Part shown: positions 7,414-14,527 of the stretch, in pieces
How positions within the stretch are numbered: the first letter of the stretch is position 1
How the letters are laid out: the number at the start of each line of letters is the position of its first letter
Notes under the pieces: model-generated
Seen by the model: only the letters and a program-made list of their open reading frames with translations
Told to the model about the DNA's origin: nothing
The model's database searches: none
Program-made: the position numbers and the translations under genes
NCBI GenBank assembly: GCA_030533315.1
Contig: JAUNJL010000034.1
Coordinates: forward strand, 5,334 to 25,063
Length of the DNA: 19,730 nt
DNA from: Eubacteriales bacterium
GTDB taxonomy: Bacteria; Bacillota_A; Clostridia; Lachnospirales; Lachnospiraceae
Reading direction: 5' to 3'

Positions 7414-8805
7414 ATGACAAATAATAACGAAAAAAATACACAGGAATATACTGTTTTTTCTGAGAAGCTCACAGCCAGTCTTTCCCATCTGGAGGAGGAG
7501 CTGCTGAAAAACCACCGCATCGACCCCAACCTTTATATCGAATATGATGTAAAGCGGGGCCTTCGAGACTCCGCCGGAAAAGGCGTCCTTACAGGTCTGA
7601 CCGAAATATCGGACGTTTGCGGCTATGTCCTGGAAAATGGACGGCGCATCCCCTCTGACGGCGCCCTCTTCTACCAGGGAATCAATGTGAAGGAGCTTAT
7701 CGACGGCCTGGAGCACCGGAAATTCGGCTTCGAGGAGACCATCTACCTTCTGATCTTCGGAAAGCTTCCTGATCAGCAGGAGCTGGATAATTTTCTGGAT
7801 GTTATGTACGAGCTGCAAAGCTTAAGCGGCCGTTTTGTCCGGGATGTGGTCATGAAGGCCTCCAATCCCAGCATTATGAACTCCATGCAGCGGTGCATCC
7901 TGACCCTGTATACCTACGACGCTACCCCGGAGGACATTTCTTATAAGAATGTTCTTCGCCAGTCCCTGGAGCTGATCGCCAAGCTGCCCCTGATCGCGGT
8001 GTATTCCTATCATGCCTACCGGCATTTCCGCAAGGACGAGACTCTGTTTATCCGCAATCCCCAGAAGGGCTTATCCCTGGCGGAGAATATGCTGCTCATG
8101 CTCCGCCCCGACGGAAAATATACGGAGCTGGAGGCAAAGGTACTGGATATTGCCCTCATCCTTCACGCGGAGCACGGCGGCGGTAACAATTCCACCTTCA
8201 CTACCCACGTAGTCACCTCCTCCGGCACGGACACCTATTCCTCCACTGCCGCCTCCATCGGCTCCCTGAAGGGGCCCCGCCACGGCGGCGCGAACCTGAA
8301 GGTTCAGAAGATGTTCGAGGATATTAAGTCCCATATTCAGGACTGGACAGATGAGGCGGAGATTTCCCTGTATCTGGACCGGATCCTGAACAAGGAGGTC
8401 TTTGACCGTACCGGGCTGATCTACGGCATGGGCCACGCGGTTTATACCCTGTCCGACCCCAGGGAGGTCATTTTGAAGGAATTTGCCAGAGCCCTGGCCG
8501 AGGAGAAGGGCATGACGAAGGAGTTTCAGCTTTACGAAACGGTGGAACGCCTGGCAGGAAAGCAGATCATGGAGCACCGGAAGCTCTTTAAGAACGTCTG
8601 CGCCAACGTAGACTTCTACAGCGGCTTTGTGTACTCCATGCTTGGCATCCCCCAGGAGCTCTTTACCCCGCTGTTTGCCATCGCCCGTATGCCCGGCTGG
8701 AGCGCGCACCGGCTGGAGGAGCTGATGAACGCCGGAAAGATCATCCGTCCGGCATACAAGTACGTAGGCGTACATATGGATTTTCTTCCCATGGAAGAAC
8801 GATAA
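7414..8805 (+). CDS. gltA: Citrate synthase
   Basis: This enzyme condenses acetyl-CoA with oxaloacetate. In a fermentative anaerobe it would serve the oxidative branch to 2-oxoglutarate and glutamate rather than a full cycle (inference). The 463-residue product has the family motifs in order: HAEHGGGNNSTFTTHV at 251-266, GPRHGGAN at 287-294, GMGHAVYTLSDPR at 338-350 and NVDFYSG at 398-404. The catalytic residues by homology are H290, H341 and D400. An N-terminal region of about 60 residues precedes the core, as in many clostridial homologues. A GAGGA site precedes the ATG. A 2-methylcitrate synthase activity cannot be excluded, but no propionate-cycle genes lie nearby. The product of this branch, glutamate, is the precursor used by the proline pathway, which fits its pairing with proC. 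Confidence 0.95.
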   Translation: MTNNNEKNTQEYTVFSEKLTASLSHLEEELLKNHRIDPNLYIEYDVKRGLRDSAGKGVLTGLTEISDVCGYVLENGRRIPSDGALFYQGINVKELIDGLEHRKFGFEETIYLLIFGKLPDQQELDNFLDVMYELQSLSGRFVRDVVMKASNPSIMNSMQRCILTLYTYDATPEDISYKNVLRQSLELIAKLPLIAVYSYHAYRHFRKDETLFIRNPQKGLSLAENMLLMLRPDGKYTELEAKVLDIALILHAEHGGGNNSTFTTHVVTSSGTDTYSSTAASIGSLKGPRHGGANLKVQKMFEDIKSHIQDWTDEAEISLYLDRILNKEVFDRTGLIYGMGHAVYTLSDPREVILKEFARALAEEKGMTKEFQLYETVERLAGKQIMEHRKLFKNVCANVDFYSGFVYSMLGIPQELFTPLFAIARMPGWSAHRLEELMNAGKIIRPAYKYVGVHMDFLPMEER

Positions 8806-8826
8806 GGGAACAGGGAGGCTCTGACA

Positions 8827-9879
8827 ATGACTCTGGAGAAGACATCCCAGGCGCAGCGGGCTTTCAGCAAGGAGGTCACCCTGGCTATGAAGGGAATCGC
8901 TGTGATCCTGATGGTATTTCATCACCTTTTTTACTGCTCCCCGGAGCTGATGCAGCGATTTCAGGTTTCTGCCGCCCCTCTGCCCCAGGATAAGCTTGTG
9001 GCGCTAAGCGCCCTCTCAAAGCTTTGTGTGGCCATGTTTGTGTTTTTATCTGCTTACGGGATGACCCTCTCCTGCCCCAGGGACGGCGGCAGGGAGGTAA
9101 GCGTTGCAGCTTTTCGGAGGTACCGCCGCCTGGCCTTTGGCTTTGGCATCGTCTACCTTCTTGGGCTTCTCACCTCTTTTTTGCGGGAGGGTGGGATTTC
9201 CCTGTATTTTACCCAGGGCTTAGGGAAGGGCCTTTTGTTCATCCTTCTGGACGGCATGGGCCTTGCCTCCTTTTTCTCCACCCCCACCTTAAACGAAACC
9301 TGGTGGTATATGTCCGTGGCGATCCTGCTGATCTTCGTCCTGCCCCTGTTTGTCCGTCTGTATGACAGCTTTGGGGCGTGCGTGCTGGCAGCTGCCGCCA
9401 TGTATTCCTACTTTGGCCTGCCCTTTACCGCCTTTACCATGTACCTGTTTGTGATCTTCCTGGGGATCTGGGCTGCCCGGTCGGACCTGTTTCTCCTTCT
9501 TCGCCAGCGCCTTGGGAAGGCATCTTCCCTGTGGTTTCTTGCGGGAAACGGCGGAGTCCTTTTGCTTCTCTGCCTGATGCGGCTGAAATGGGGCTACGAA
9601 TACTGGCTGGACGGAGTGATCGCCCTCCTTCTGTCCCTGGAGCTTTTTGTCCTTATAGAGCTTCGGGGGATTCCCCTTCGCGGGCTTGCCTTCCTGGGAA
9701 AACATTCCATGAATATTTTCCTGACCCACACACTGATCTTTGAGTACTATTTTACGGACTTTATTTATTCCTTCCGAAACTGGTTTCTCATTACCCTGGC
9801 TCTTTTGGGCTCCTCCCTCCTCCTTTCCATCGGGATCGAGGCTCTGAAGAAAATTCCGGGGCGGGTACGCCCAGCCTAA
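8827..9879 (+). CDS. Acyltransferase-3 family membrane protein
   Basis: A 350-residue integral membrane protein with about ten hydrophobic helices, matching the acyltransferase-3 (OafA/YrhL, NolL) family. These move acetyl or other acyl groups onto surface polysaccharides or cell-wall sugars. Near the N-terminus the segment MKGIAVILMVFHHLF (21-35) carries the family's conserved paired histidine region (H32, H33). Later, GKHSMNIFLTHTLIF resembles the last conserved block of the family. The start follows a GGGAGG site by about 8 nt and lies only 21 nt after citrate synthase, so it is likely translated from the same mRNA. The acceptor molecule is unknown, and no polysaccharide genes are adjacent. 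Confidence 0.87.
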   Translation: MTLEKTSQAQRAFSKEVTLAMKGIAVILMVFHHLFYCSPELMQRFQVSAAPLPQDKLVALSALSKLCVAMFVFLSAYGMTLSCPRDGGREVSVAAFRRYRRLAFGFGIVYLLGLLTSFLREGGISLYFTQGLGKGLLFILLDGMGLASFFSTPTLNETWWYMSVAILLIFVLPLFVRLYDSFGACVLAAAAMYSYFGLPFTAFTMYLFVIFLGIWAARSDLFLLLRQRLGKASSLWFLAGNGGVLLLLCLMRLKWGYEYWLDGVIALLLSLELFVLIELRGIPLRGLAFLGKHSMNIFLTHTLIFEYYFTDFIYSFRNWFLITLALLGSSLLLSIGIEALKKIPGRVRPA

Positions 9880-9895
9880 GAGAAATCTGGTCACG

Positions 9896-9939
9896 AAAAA
9901 AAGCTGCCCCGTCCTTTCTGGACTGCCGGGCAGCTTTTT
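9896..9939. terminator. Bidirectional intrinsic terminator
   Basis: A GCTGCCC/GGGCAGC stem (9903-9909 with 9928-9934) is flanked by seven A residues on the left (9896-9902) and five T residues on the right (9935-9939). It therefore works in both directions. It ends the proC-citrate synthase-acyltransferase operon on the plus strand and malQ on the minus strand. An inner GTCC/GGAC pairing extends the hairpin. Confidence 0.88.
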
Positions 9940-9960
9940 GTTTCTGATCTGTTTTTCCGT

Positions 9961-11586
9961 TTATTTTTCTGGTTTTTCTTCTGCTTTCTCTGAAGCCTCC
10001 ACGGGCTTTTCTGTTTCCTGGGCGTCCTCTGTGTCCAGAGCCTCCGCCTCTTCCTCCGGCTCCTCCTCCCTCTCCCATGAGGCCGGGTTCCGCCTGCCGT
10101 ACCGGGCAGCCAGGATCTTCATTTCCTCCTGAAGCTCCTCTGTGAACTGGCCCTCCTTCAGGCGCCATTTCCAGTTTTTCCCCAAAGTAGAGGGGTGGTT
10201 GATCCGGGCCTCGTTTGTCAGTCCCAGATAATCCTGGATAGGAACGACACAGAGCCCTGCCACGCTTCCCATCACCAGGGCGATCAGGTCCTTGCAGATC
10301 TCCCTGTCGTCTCCCCGGAAGTTACGCACGTATTCCCGGATGAGACGCCGCTCCTCCGGATCGATGCCCCTGAACCAGCTAAGAAGGGTCTCGTTGTCGT
10401 GAGTGCCGGTGTACACCACGCAGTTTCTGGTGTAGTTGTGAGGTAGGTAATCATTGGCATTTCCTGTGTCCCGCTTGTCAAAGGCAAACTCGATCACCTT
10501 CATATTCGGATAACCGCTGTCAGCAACAAGCTGTTCCACCGTATCCGTCATGAAGCCCAGGTCCTCGGCGATGATGTCCTTCTCTCCCAACTGCAGGGAA
10601 ATGGCGCGAAACAGCTCCATGCCGGGGCCCTTTTCCCACCAGCCGTTTTCCGCCGTCTCGTCTCCGAAGGGAATGGCGTAATACTCGTCAAAGCCCCGGA
10701 AATGGTCGATGCGGACAATATCATACATGGTAAAGCAATGGGCGATACGCTTCACCCACCACTCAAAGCCGGACTGCCTGTGAGCCTCCCACTTGTAGAG
10801 AGGGTTCCCCCAGAGCTGGCCGGTAGCGGAAAACCCATCCGGCGGGCAGCCTGCCACCTGTGTAGGCTGGTTCTTCTCGTCCAGCTTAAAGAGCCAGGGG
10901 TTGGCCCAGGTATCCGCGCTGTCCATGGCAACGTAAATGGGAATGTCCCCGATGATGCGGATGCCCTGCTTGTTGGCGTATTCCTTCAGCTTGAACCACT
11001 GCTGATAAAACTTATACTGCATGTATTCCTGGAACTCGATCTCAAAGTACAGCTCTCCCCGGTAATAATCCAGGGCATTCTGCCAGCGAAGACGGATGTC
11101 CTCCGCCCACTCGCCCCAGGGCTTGCCCTCAAAGCGGTCCTTCACCGCCATAAACAGGGCGTAGTCCTTCAGCCAGCCGGCCTCCTCCCGCTGAAACTCC
11201 AAAAACTTAGGGTCCTTGGTAATGTCGCTTCTCTCATATGCCTTCCGAAGAAGCTTATAGCGTCCCTTGTAAAGCTTTTCGTAATCGATGGAGTCCGCCT
11301 GGTTCCCAAAGTCTGCCTCCTGGCACTCCTCCTCTGTCAGGACGCCTTCCTCCACCAGATCCTCCAGGCTGATGAAATAGGGGTTTCCCGCAAAGGTAGA
11401 AAAGGACTGGTAGGGGGAATCCCCGTAGCTGGTAGGGCCAAGGGGGAGGATCTGCCAGCAGCACTGTCCCGCGTTCTTTAGCTGGTCCACAAATTCATAG
11501 GCGCTTTTGGAAAAGCATCCGATGCCGTACTTTGACGGCAGACTGCTGATCGGAAGCAAAACGCCGCATTCTCGTTTATTTATCAT
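9961..11586 (-). CDS. malQ: 4-alpha-glucanotransferase (amylomaltase) with acidic C-terminal tail
   Basis: MalQ disproportionates maltodextrins by moving alpha-1,4-glucan segments in the cytoplasm. This GH77 enzyme has the nucleophile D294 (VRIDHFRGF), the acid/base E341 (IIAEDLGF) and the third carboxylate D397 (YTGTHDNET), closely matching the numbering of the Thermus enzyme. LLPISSLPSKYGIG near residue 10 is the family N-terminus. The core ends near residue 498. It is followed by about 40 residues rich in Glu, Ala and Pro that are not part of the normal fold. I chose the start MINKRECG at 11586, with AAAGGAGA just upstream, over an in-frame ATG five codons earlier that overlaps this site. 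It appears to be a single-gene unit. No glycogen phosphorylase or maltose transporter gene is nearby. Confidence 0.97.
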   Translation of the reverse strand: MINKRECGVLLPISSLPSKYGIGCFSKSAYEFVDQLKNAGQCCWQILPLGPTSYGDSPYQSFSTFAGNPYFISLEDLVEEGVLTEEECQEADFGNQADSIDYEKLYKGRYKLLRKAYERSDITKDPKFLEFQREEAGWLKDYALFMAVKDRFEGKPWGEWAEDIRLRWQNALDYYRGELYFEIEFQEYMQYKFYQQWFKLKEYANKQGIRIIGDIPIYVAMDSADTWANPWLFKLDEKNQPTQVAGCPPDGFSATGQLWGNPLYKWEAHRQSGFEWWVKRIAHCFTMYDIVRIDHFRGFDEYYAIPFGDETAENGWWEKGPGMELFRAISLQLGEKDIIAEDLGFMTDTVEQLVADSGYPNMKVIEFAFDKRDTGNANDYLPHNYTRNCVVYTGTHDNETLLSWFRGIDPEERRLIREYVRNFRGDDREICKDLIALVMGSVAGLCVVPIQDYLGLTNEARINHPSTLGKNWKWRLKEGQFTEELQEEMKILAARYGRRNPASWEREEEPEEEAEALDTEDAQETEKPVEASEKAEEKPEK

Positions 11587-11687
11587 AGGTTCTCCTTTCA
11601 TGGCGCCCTCGTTGCGCCACTCGCAGTAGATTCAGAAGGCTTTTCTTCGCCTTCCCTTCTGATAAGCGATTACGCTTCATTGCCCCT

Positions 11688-11716
11688 ATCATGCCACTTT
11701 CGGTACTCTTCGTCAA
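11688..11716 (-). promoter_or_regulatory. Candidate promoter of malQ
   Basis: On the minus strand TTGACG (11711-11716), a 17-bp spacer and CATGAT (11688-11693). The leader of about 95 nt holds two alternative hairpins that share one arm: GAAGGC/GCCTTC (11635-11640 with 11649-11654), or AGAAGG/CCTTCT using 11655-11660. Confidence 0.55.
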
Positions 11717-11738
11717 TAAAAATCTTTTTAGAAATACG

Positions 11739-12719
11739 TTAAAATCTCCTGCTCTGTCCCTCCTGGAGGGCCGCCTGGTATTCCATCAGCTTCTGGCGGG
11801 CCCTGAGACTTAAGCTTTTTGGCACCTGAATCTGGATGGTCACGTACTGGTCTCCCCGCTTTTTCGGATCGGTCATGGACACGATGCCCTTTCCCCGCAG
11901 GCGGATCCTGGTCCCGGACTGGGTTCCCTCCTTCAGGCTGCAAAGCACGTCTCCGTAAAGGGTGCCAACCTTGATCTCCCCGCCCAAAACAGCCGTGGGA
12001 AAGGGAACGTTTACCGTGGTGTACACATCCGCCCCGCGCCGCTCATAGCCTTCCTTATCTGACACCTTCACCCGCAGAAGAAGGTCCCCAGGCTCTCCTC
12101 CCCGGAGGCCCGGGCCTCCCTTTCCCCGCAGGCGGACGGTTTTGCCCGTGTCGATACCGGCGGGGATCCGCACCTTCAGGGTTTGGCTGCCCTCCCCGGT
12201 GGAAAGCTTCAGAAGCTTCTCGCAGCCGAAGGCCGCCTCCTCGAAGGAGATGGTGACCTCCGTTTCCAGGTCCTCTCCTCTGGGACTGCCCCCGTAGGCC
12301 CTGCCGCCGAAAAAGTCTTCCTGGGAAAAGCCCCTCTGGCCTCTCCCGCCGCCGGTAAACCGGCCGCCACCGAAGCCGCCGAAGAAATCCTTAAGAATGT
12401 CGTCCATATCCCCGCCTTCAAAATGATATTCCCGGTAGCCGCCCCTCTGGAAGGGGCCGCCAAAGCCGCCCTCCTGGGAGGCTCCCTGACCGGAAAAGGC
12501 GCTGCTGCCAAATTCGTCGTACAGCTTTCGCTTTTCCTTGTCGCTCAAAACGGTATAGGCCTCCGTGATCTCCTGGAACCGCTTTTCCGCCTGGGGATTT
12601 CCTTTGTTGGAATCGGGATGGTATTTCTTTGCCAGCCCTCTGTATGCTTTTTTGATCTCATTCTCCGAGGCATTCCTGGAAATGCCGAGAATCTCATAAT
12701 AGTCTTTTTTTGCCGCCAT
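11739..12719 (-). CDS. DnaJ/CbpA-type J-domain co-chaperone without zinc finger
   Basis: The 326-residue protein is a type II (class B) J-protein that stimulates DnaK ATPase activity and delivers clients in the cytoplasm. The J domain is at about 5-70 with the HPD motif at H34-P35-D36. A Gly/Phe-rich linker spans about 75-150 with many FGG and GGR repeats. Two C-terminal client-binding beta domains follow directly. The four CxxCxGxG zinc-finger repeats of true DnaJ are absent, as in CbpA, so it is not the main hrcA-grpE-dnaK-dnaJ gene. I chose the start [12 protein letters not shown] because GGAGGG lies about 8 nt upstream and it is the universal J-domain start. The in-frame extension of 43 codons upstream is leader RNA without a ribosome site. 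It is expressed from a strong promoter through a long, hairpin-rich leader. Confidence 0.93.
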   Translation of the reverse strand: MAAKKDYYEILGISRNASENEIKKAYRGLAKKYHPDSNKGNPQAEKRFQEITEAYTVLSDKEKRKLYDEFGSSAFSGQGASQEGGFGGPFQRGGYREYHFEGGDMDDILKDFFGGFGGGRFTGGGRGQRGFSQEDFFGGRAYGGSPRGEDLETEVTISFEEAAFGCEKLLKLSTGEGSQTLKVRIPAGIDTGKTVRLRGKGGPGLRGGEPGDLLLRVKVSDKEGYERRGADVYTTVNVPFPTAVLGGEIKVGTLYGDVLCSLKEGTQSGTRIRLRGKGIVSMTDPKKRGDQYVTIQIQVPKSLSLRARQKLMEYQAALQEGQSRRF

Positions 12720-12738
12720 TTCACTCACCCTCCAAATC

Positions 12739-12764
12739 CTGTGATCCTGTTCTGTGATCCTGTT
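12739..12764 (-). repeat. Perfect 13-bp tandem duplication in the dnaJ-like leader
   Basis: CTGTGATCCTGTT (plus-strand reading) occurs twice back to back at 12739-12751 and 12752-12764. On the minus-strand mRNA this gives two copies of AACAGGATCACAG just upstream of the ribosome binding site. It may be a slippage product or a site for RNA or protein binding. Confidence 0.8.
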
Positions 12765-12817
12765 TTCGTCCTGCCGCAAATGGAAAGCTTTCCTTCCTCT
12801 TTGCCCCACGACCATAA

Positions 12818-12875
12818 ACCGATGTTCCTTCCCGGTCCATCGGTCCAAAAATTTCCCCGGAAAAATTCCCGGGGA
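12818..12875 (-). promoter_or_regulatory. Two consecutive hairpins in the dnaJ-like leader, the first terminator-like
   Basis: On the minus-strand RNA, TCCCCGG/CCGGGGA (12875-12869 with 12860-12854, 8-nt loop) is followed by AA and five T residues (12851-12847), which is the layout of an intrinsic terminator or attenuator. Directly after it, ACCGATG pairs with CATCGGT (12844-12838 with 12824-12818). A 12-nt palindrome, GGAAAGCTTTCC, lies further on at 12782-12793. Function is inferred only from pairing. Confidence 0.45.
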
Positions 12876-12893
12876 GAGTTTTGTTCTATTTGT

Positions 12894-12922
12894 AATATAA
12901 CACGTGTTTTTTCCTTTGTCAA
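12894..12922 (-). promoter_or_regulatory. Strong sigma-A promoter of the dnaJ-like gene
   Basis: On the minus strand a perfect TTGACA (12917-12922), a 17-bp spacer and TATATT (12894-12899), with an extended TGT before the -10. The start near 12887 gives a leader of about 168 nt. I find no CIRCE (HrcA) or CtsR operator around it. Confidence 0.88.
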
Positions 12923-12941
12923 CGGTATTTCCATATAAAGG

Positions 12942-13607
12942 TCACTGTGCGGCGCCTTCCCCTGTCAGGGACGCCTTCGCCAGCCGGTCTGCCTCCTCGT
13001 TGTAATAATCCCCGGTGTGGGCCTGGATCTTCTCAAAAACTAACGAAAGCCCCTGACTGTTCCGCCTCATATAATCCGCGTATTTCTGAGTCAGGGGATT
13101 CTTCGCCTTCCAGGCTCCCGTGACCCATTTTTCGATTCCCTCATAGTCATACCGCAGAAGGAGGGACCGAAAACCATTCTGCCTGGTCCATCTTAAGGCG
13201 TGCATGGCACCCAGCATCTCCCCCGCCACATTGCGGATGGCAAGGGCCTCCGGGTCCTCTCCATTCCCCCCCAGGCGCACAGTTTCCCCAAAAGGGGTGA
13301 GAATGATACAGCCGTAGGCATATTTTTTCAAGCCATGGTCGTAGCTTCCGTCCACGTAGGCCACCACCCCGTCGGGAGGCACGGAAATCTCAGGGGCCTC
13401 TTTTTTGGTTTTTTTGCTCCCGGAGCTTTGTTTTTCCCCGGACAGGGCCCCCTCCTCTCCGGCAAGGTAGGCTTCCCCCTCCTCCCGGGAGGCAAAGCTT
13501 TTATATTCCGCCCCCGGATACCCCTTCACCGACTCTTCACATTCCTTCCAGGTGAGAAAAATCCCCGGTACCTTTCCTTTTTTTACCGCATAAATCTTTT
13601 TTGCCAT
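12942..13607 (-). CDS. rnhA: Ribonuclease H (type HI) with N-terminal viroplasmin domain
   Basis: This enzyme cleaves the RNA strand of RNA-DNA hybrids. The 221-residue product begins with a caulimovirus-viroplasmin-type hybrid-binding domain at about 3-48 (IYAVKKGKVPGIFLTWKECE). A charged linker at about 50-78 follows, then the RNase H fold. The catalytic carboxylates are D86 (YVDGSYD), E130 (AGEMLGAMHAL), D154 (LRYDYEG) and D207 (NEEADRLAK); the loop histidine is in AHTGDYYNEE. The start is uncertain. MAKKIYAV at 13607 is the family-typical N-terminus, but neither it nor the in-frame ATG at 13646 has a proper ribosome binding site. A short ORF with a strong site overlaps this start, so translation may be coupled. 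Confidence 0.93.
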   Translation of the reverse strand: MAKKIYAVKKGKVPGIFLTWKECEESVKGYPGAEYKSFASREEGEAYLAGEEGALSGEKQSSGSKKTKKEAPEISVPPDGVVAYVDGSYDHGLKKYAYGCIILTPFGETVRLGGNGEDPEALAIRNVAGEMLGAMHALRWTRQNGFRSLLLRYDYEGIEKWVTGAWKAKNPLTQKYADYMRRNSQGLSLVFEKIQAHTGDYYNEEADRLAKASLTGEGAAQ

Positions 13608-13678
13608 AGACTGTCTGTAAATTTCCTTTCCATTGTCAACAGCCATTGAAATATCAAGCCTGTGAAAGGATCATTCAT
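13583..13678 (-). CDS. Short upstream ORF overlapping the RNase H start (31 codons)
   Basis: An ATG at 13678 follows a near-ideal GGGAGG site by 6 nt and lies about 37 nt after the inferred transcription start. The ORF begins MNDPFTGLIFQW and ends at TAA 13583-13585, in a different frame from RNase H and overlapping its first codons by 25 nt. The peptide resembles nothing I know. It may be a leader peptide whose translation delivers ribosomes to the weak RNase H start. It could instead mean that the ribosome site has drifted from its gene through an indel. Confidence 0.4.
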   Translation of the reverse strand: MNDPFTGLIFQWLLTMERKFTDSLWQKRFMR

Positions 13679-13722
13679 GGCTGTCCTCCCTTTCGGTTTT
13701 CGTGTTTCCTTGAAATGCTTTG

Positions 13723-13751
13723 ATTATAATATAGGAAATGCCGGAATACAA
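13723..13751 (-). promoter_or_regulatory. Sigma-A promoter of the RNase H gene
   Basis: On the minus strand TTGTAT (13746-13751), a 17-bp spacer and a perfect TATAAT (13723-13728). The transcript should start near 13716. I see no terminator between the preceding membrane-protein gene and this promoter. Confidence 0.82.
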
Positions 13752-13784
13752 TACCGCGCCCTGTGATCTTTTCCGCGTCAAACC

Positions 13785-14249
13785 CTAAAGATCGTCCTCC
13801 TCTTCTTCCAGCCTCTGAACCCTCCTTTTATATACATTGGCCAGCCCCGTAAGCAAGGTGATACAGGCGACGCCCACCAGCAAAAACATAAAGACGCCTG
13901 TGGCGATGGAACCGGCCAGCTTGTGAAAATTCATATAGGAGATCACAAAGAAGAGGATGCCTGTCACAAGGCCCGCGACGCCGCTGACTGCAAGGTTCGT
14001 CCGGAAATCAGGCTTTAGTCTCCTGTCCCAGATCCCGTTTTTGATACAGGCAGCCGCCAGATACAGGGAAAGGCACATAAACACGCACCATTCTCCCACG
14101 ATACTTTGAAGGCTGAAATCTCCAAAGGCCATCTGCAAAAGGATCGCAGCCAGCAATCCCCAAAAGGCCAGCCAGCAGCCTGTGTGTTCCACCTTTAAGA
14201 GAGTCATCTCCTGTCTCTCGTCCAGATTATTCTTCGTTTTTTTCATCAT
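13785..14249 (-). CDS. Four-helix membrane protein paired with an XRE regulator
   Basis: The 154-residue protein has an N-terminal cytosolic stretch (MMKKTKNNLDERQE) and four hydrophobic segments at about 24-43, 50-70, 88-108 and 114-137. A charged C-terminal tail (RRVQRLEEEEDDL) follows. The LDERQE start and overall shape match a small uncharacterised clostridial family that I associate, without certainty, with DUF6773. No enzymatic motif is visible. GGGAGG lies 6 nt before the first of two ATG codons. It overlaps the end of the upstream XRE gene by 23 nt, so the two are translationally coupled. In similar small XRE-membrane pairs the membrane protein is often proposed to sense or transmit a signal; here that is inference only. 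Confidence 0.8.
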   Translation of the reverse strand: MMKKTKNNLDERQEMTLLKVEHTGCWLAFWGLLAAILLQMAFGDFSLQSIVGEWCVFMCLSLYLAAACIKNGIWDRRLKPDFRTNLAVSGVAGLVTGILFFVISYMNFHKLAGSIATGVFMFLLVGVACITLLTGLANVYKRRVQRLEEEEDDL

Positions 14250-14448
14250 CTGTTTCCTCCCAAAATAAATCGTCTAAGCTTTTTTCCAATACGCGGCAGA
14301 TTTTCCTGCACAGCCGGATGGTAGGATTGTACTCCCCCTTCTCAATGGCGTTCATGGTCTGGCGGGAAACCCCCACCGCCTCTGCCAGCGCTTTTTGCGT
14401 CATGTCCTTTTCCGCCCTTGCCACCTTAATGGCAATATTCTTCGCCAT
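14227..14448 (-). CDS. Small XRE/Cro family DNA-binding regulator
   Basis: The 73-residue protein is almost entirely one helix-turn-helix domain. MTQKALAEAVGVSRQTMNAIEKGEYNPT at residues 16-43 (two stretches read together) is the classic XRE recognition unit, followed by LCRKICRVLEKSLDDLFW. Such short regulators usually bind their own promoter as dimers. AGGAG lies about 11 nt upstream, with a second GGAGG abutting the ATG. It is the first gene of a two-gene operon with the four-helix membrane protein. Repeated ATGACA/AATGA motifs in its promoter are candidate operators. Confidence 0.9.
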   Translation of the reverse strand: MAKNIAIKVARAEKDMTQKALAEAVGVSRQTMNAIEKGEYNPTIRLCRKICRVLEKSLDDLFWEETDDEKNEE

Positions 14449-14498
14449 CCTCCGGTCATCTCCTTTCTTTTTTGTTTCCCTTGGCCTTGGTTTTCTTT

Positions 14499-14527
14499 AT
14501 GTTATCATTTATATGTCATTAAGTCAA
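14499..14527 (-). promoter_or_regulatory. Promoter of the XRE/membrane-protein pair
   Basis: On the minus strand TTGACT (14522-14527), a 17-bp spacer and TAACAT (14499-14504). Around and inside the spacer ATGACA recurs, and AATGA appears twice 11 bp apart, which would place two sites on the same helix face. These could be sites for the regulator itself. Confidence 0.72.

Noticed and set aside
12720..12848. An in-frame N-terminal extension of 43 codons for the DnaJ-like protein
   Set aside because: The ATG at 12848 has no ribosome site, the extension is hairpin-rich leader RNA, and J-proteins begin at the KDYYEILG block, which has a strong site.
12880..12941. A CIRCE (HrcA) or CtsR heat-shock operator at the dnaJ-like promoter
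   Set aside because: No TTAGCACTC-N9-GAGTGCTAA and no GGTCAAA repeat is found in the promoter region.
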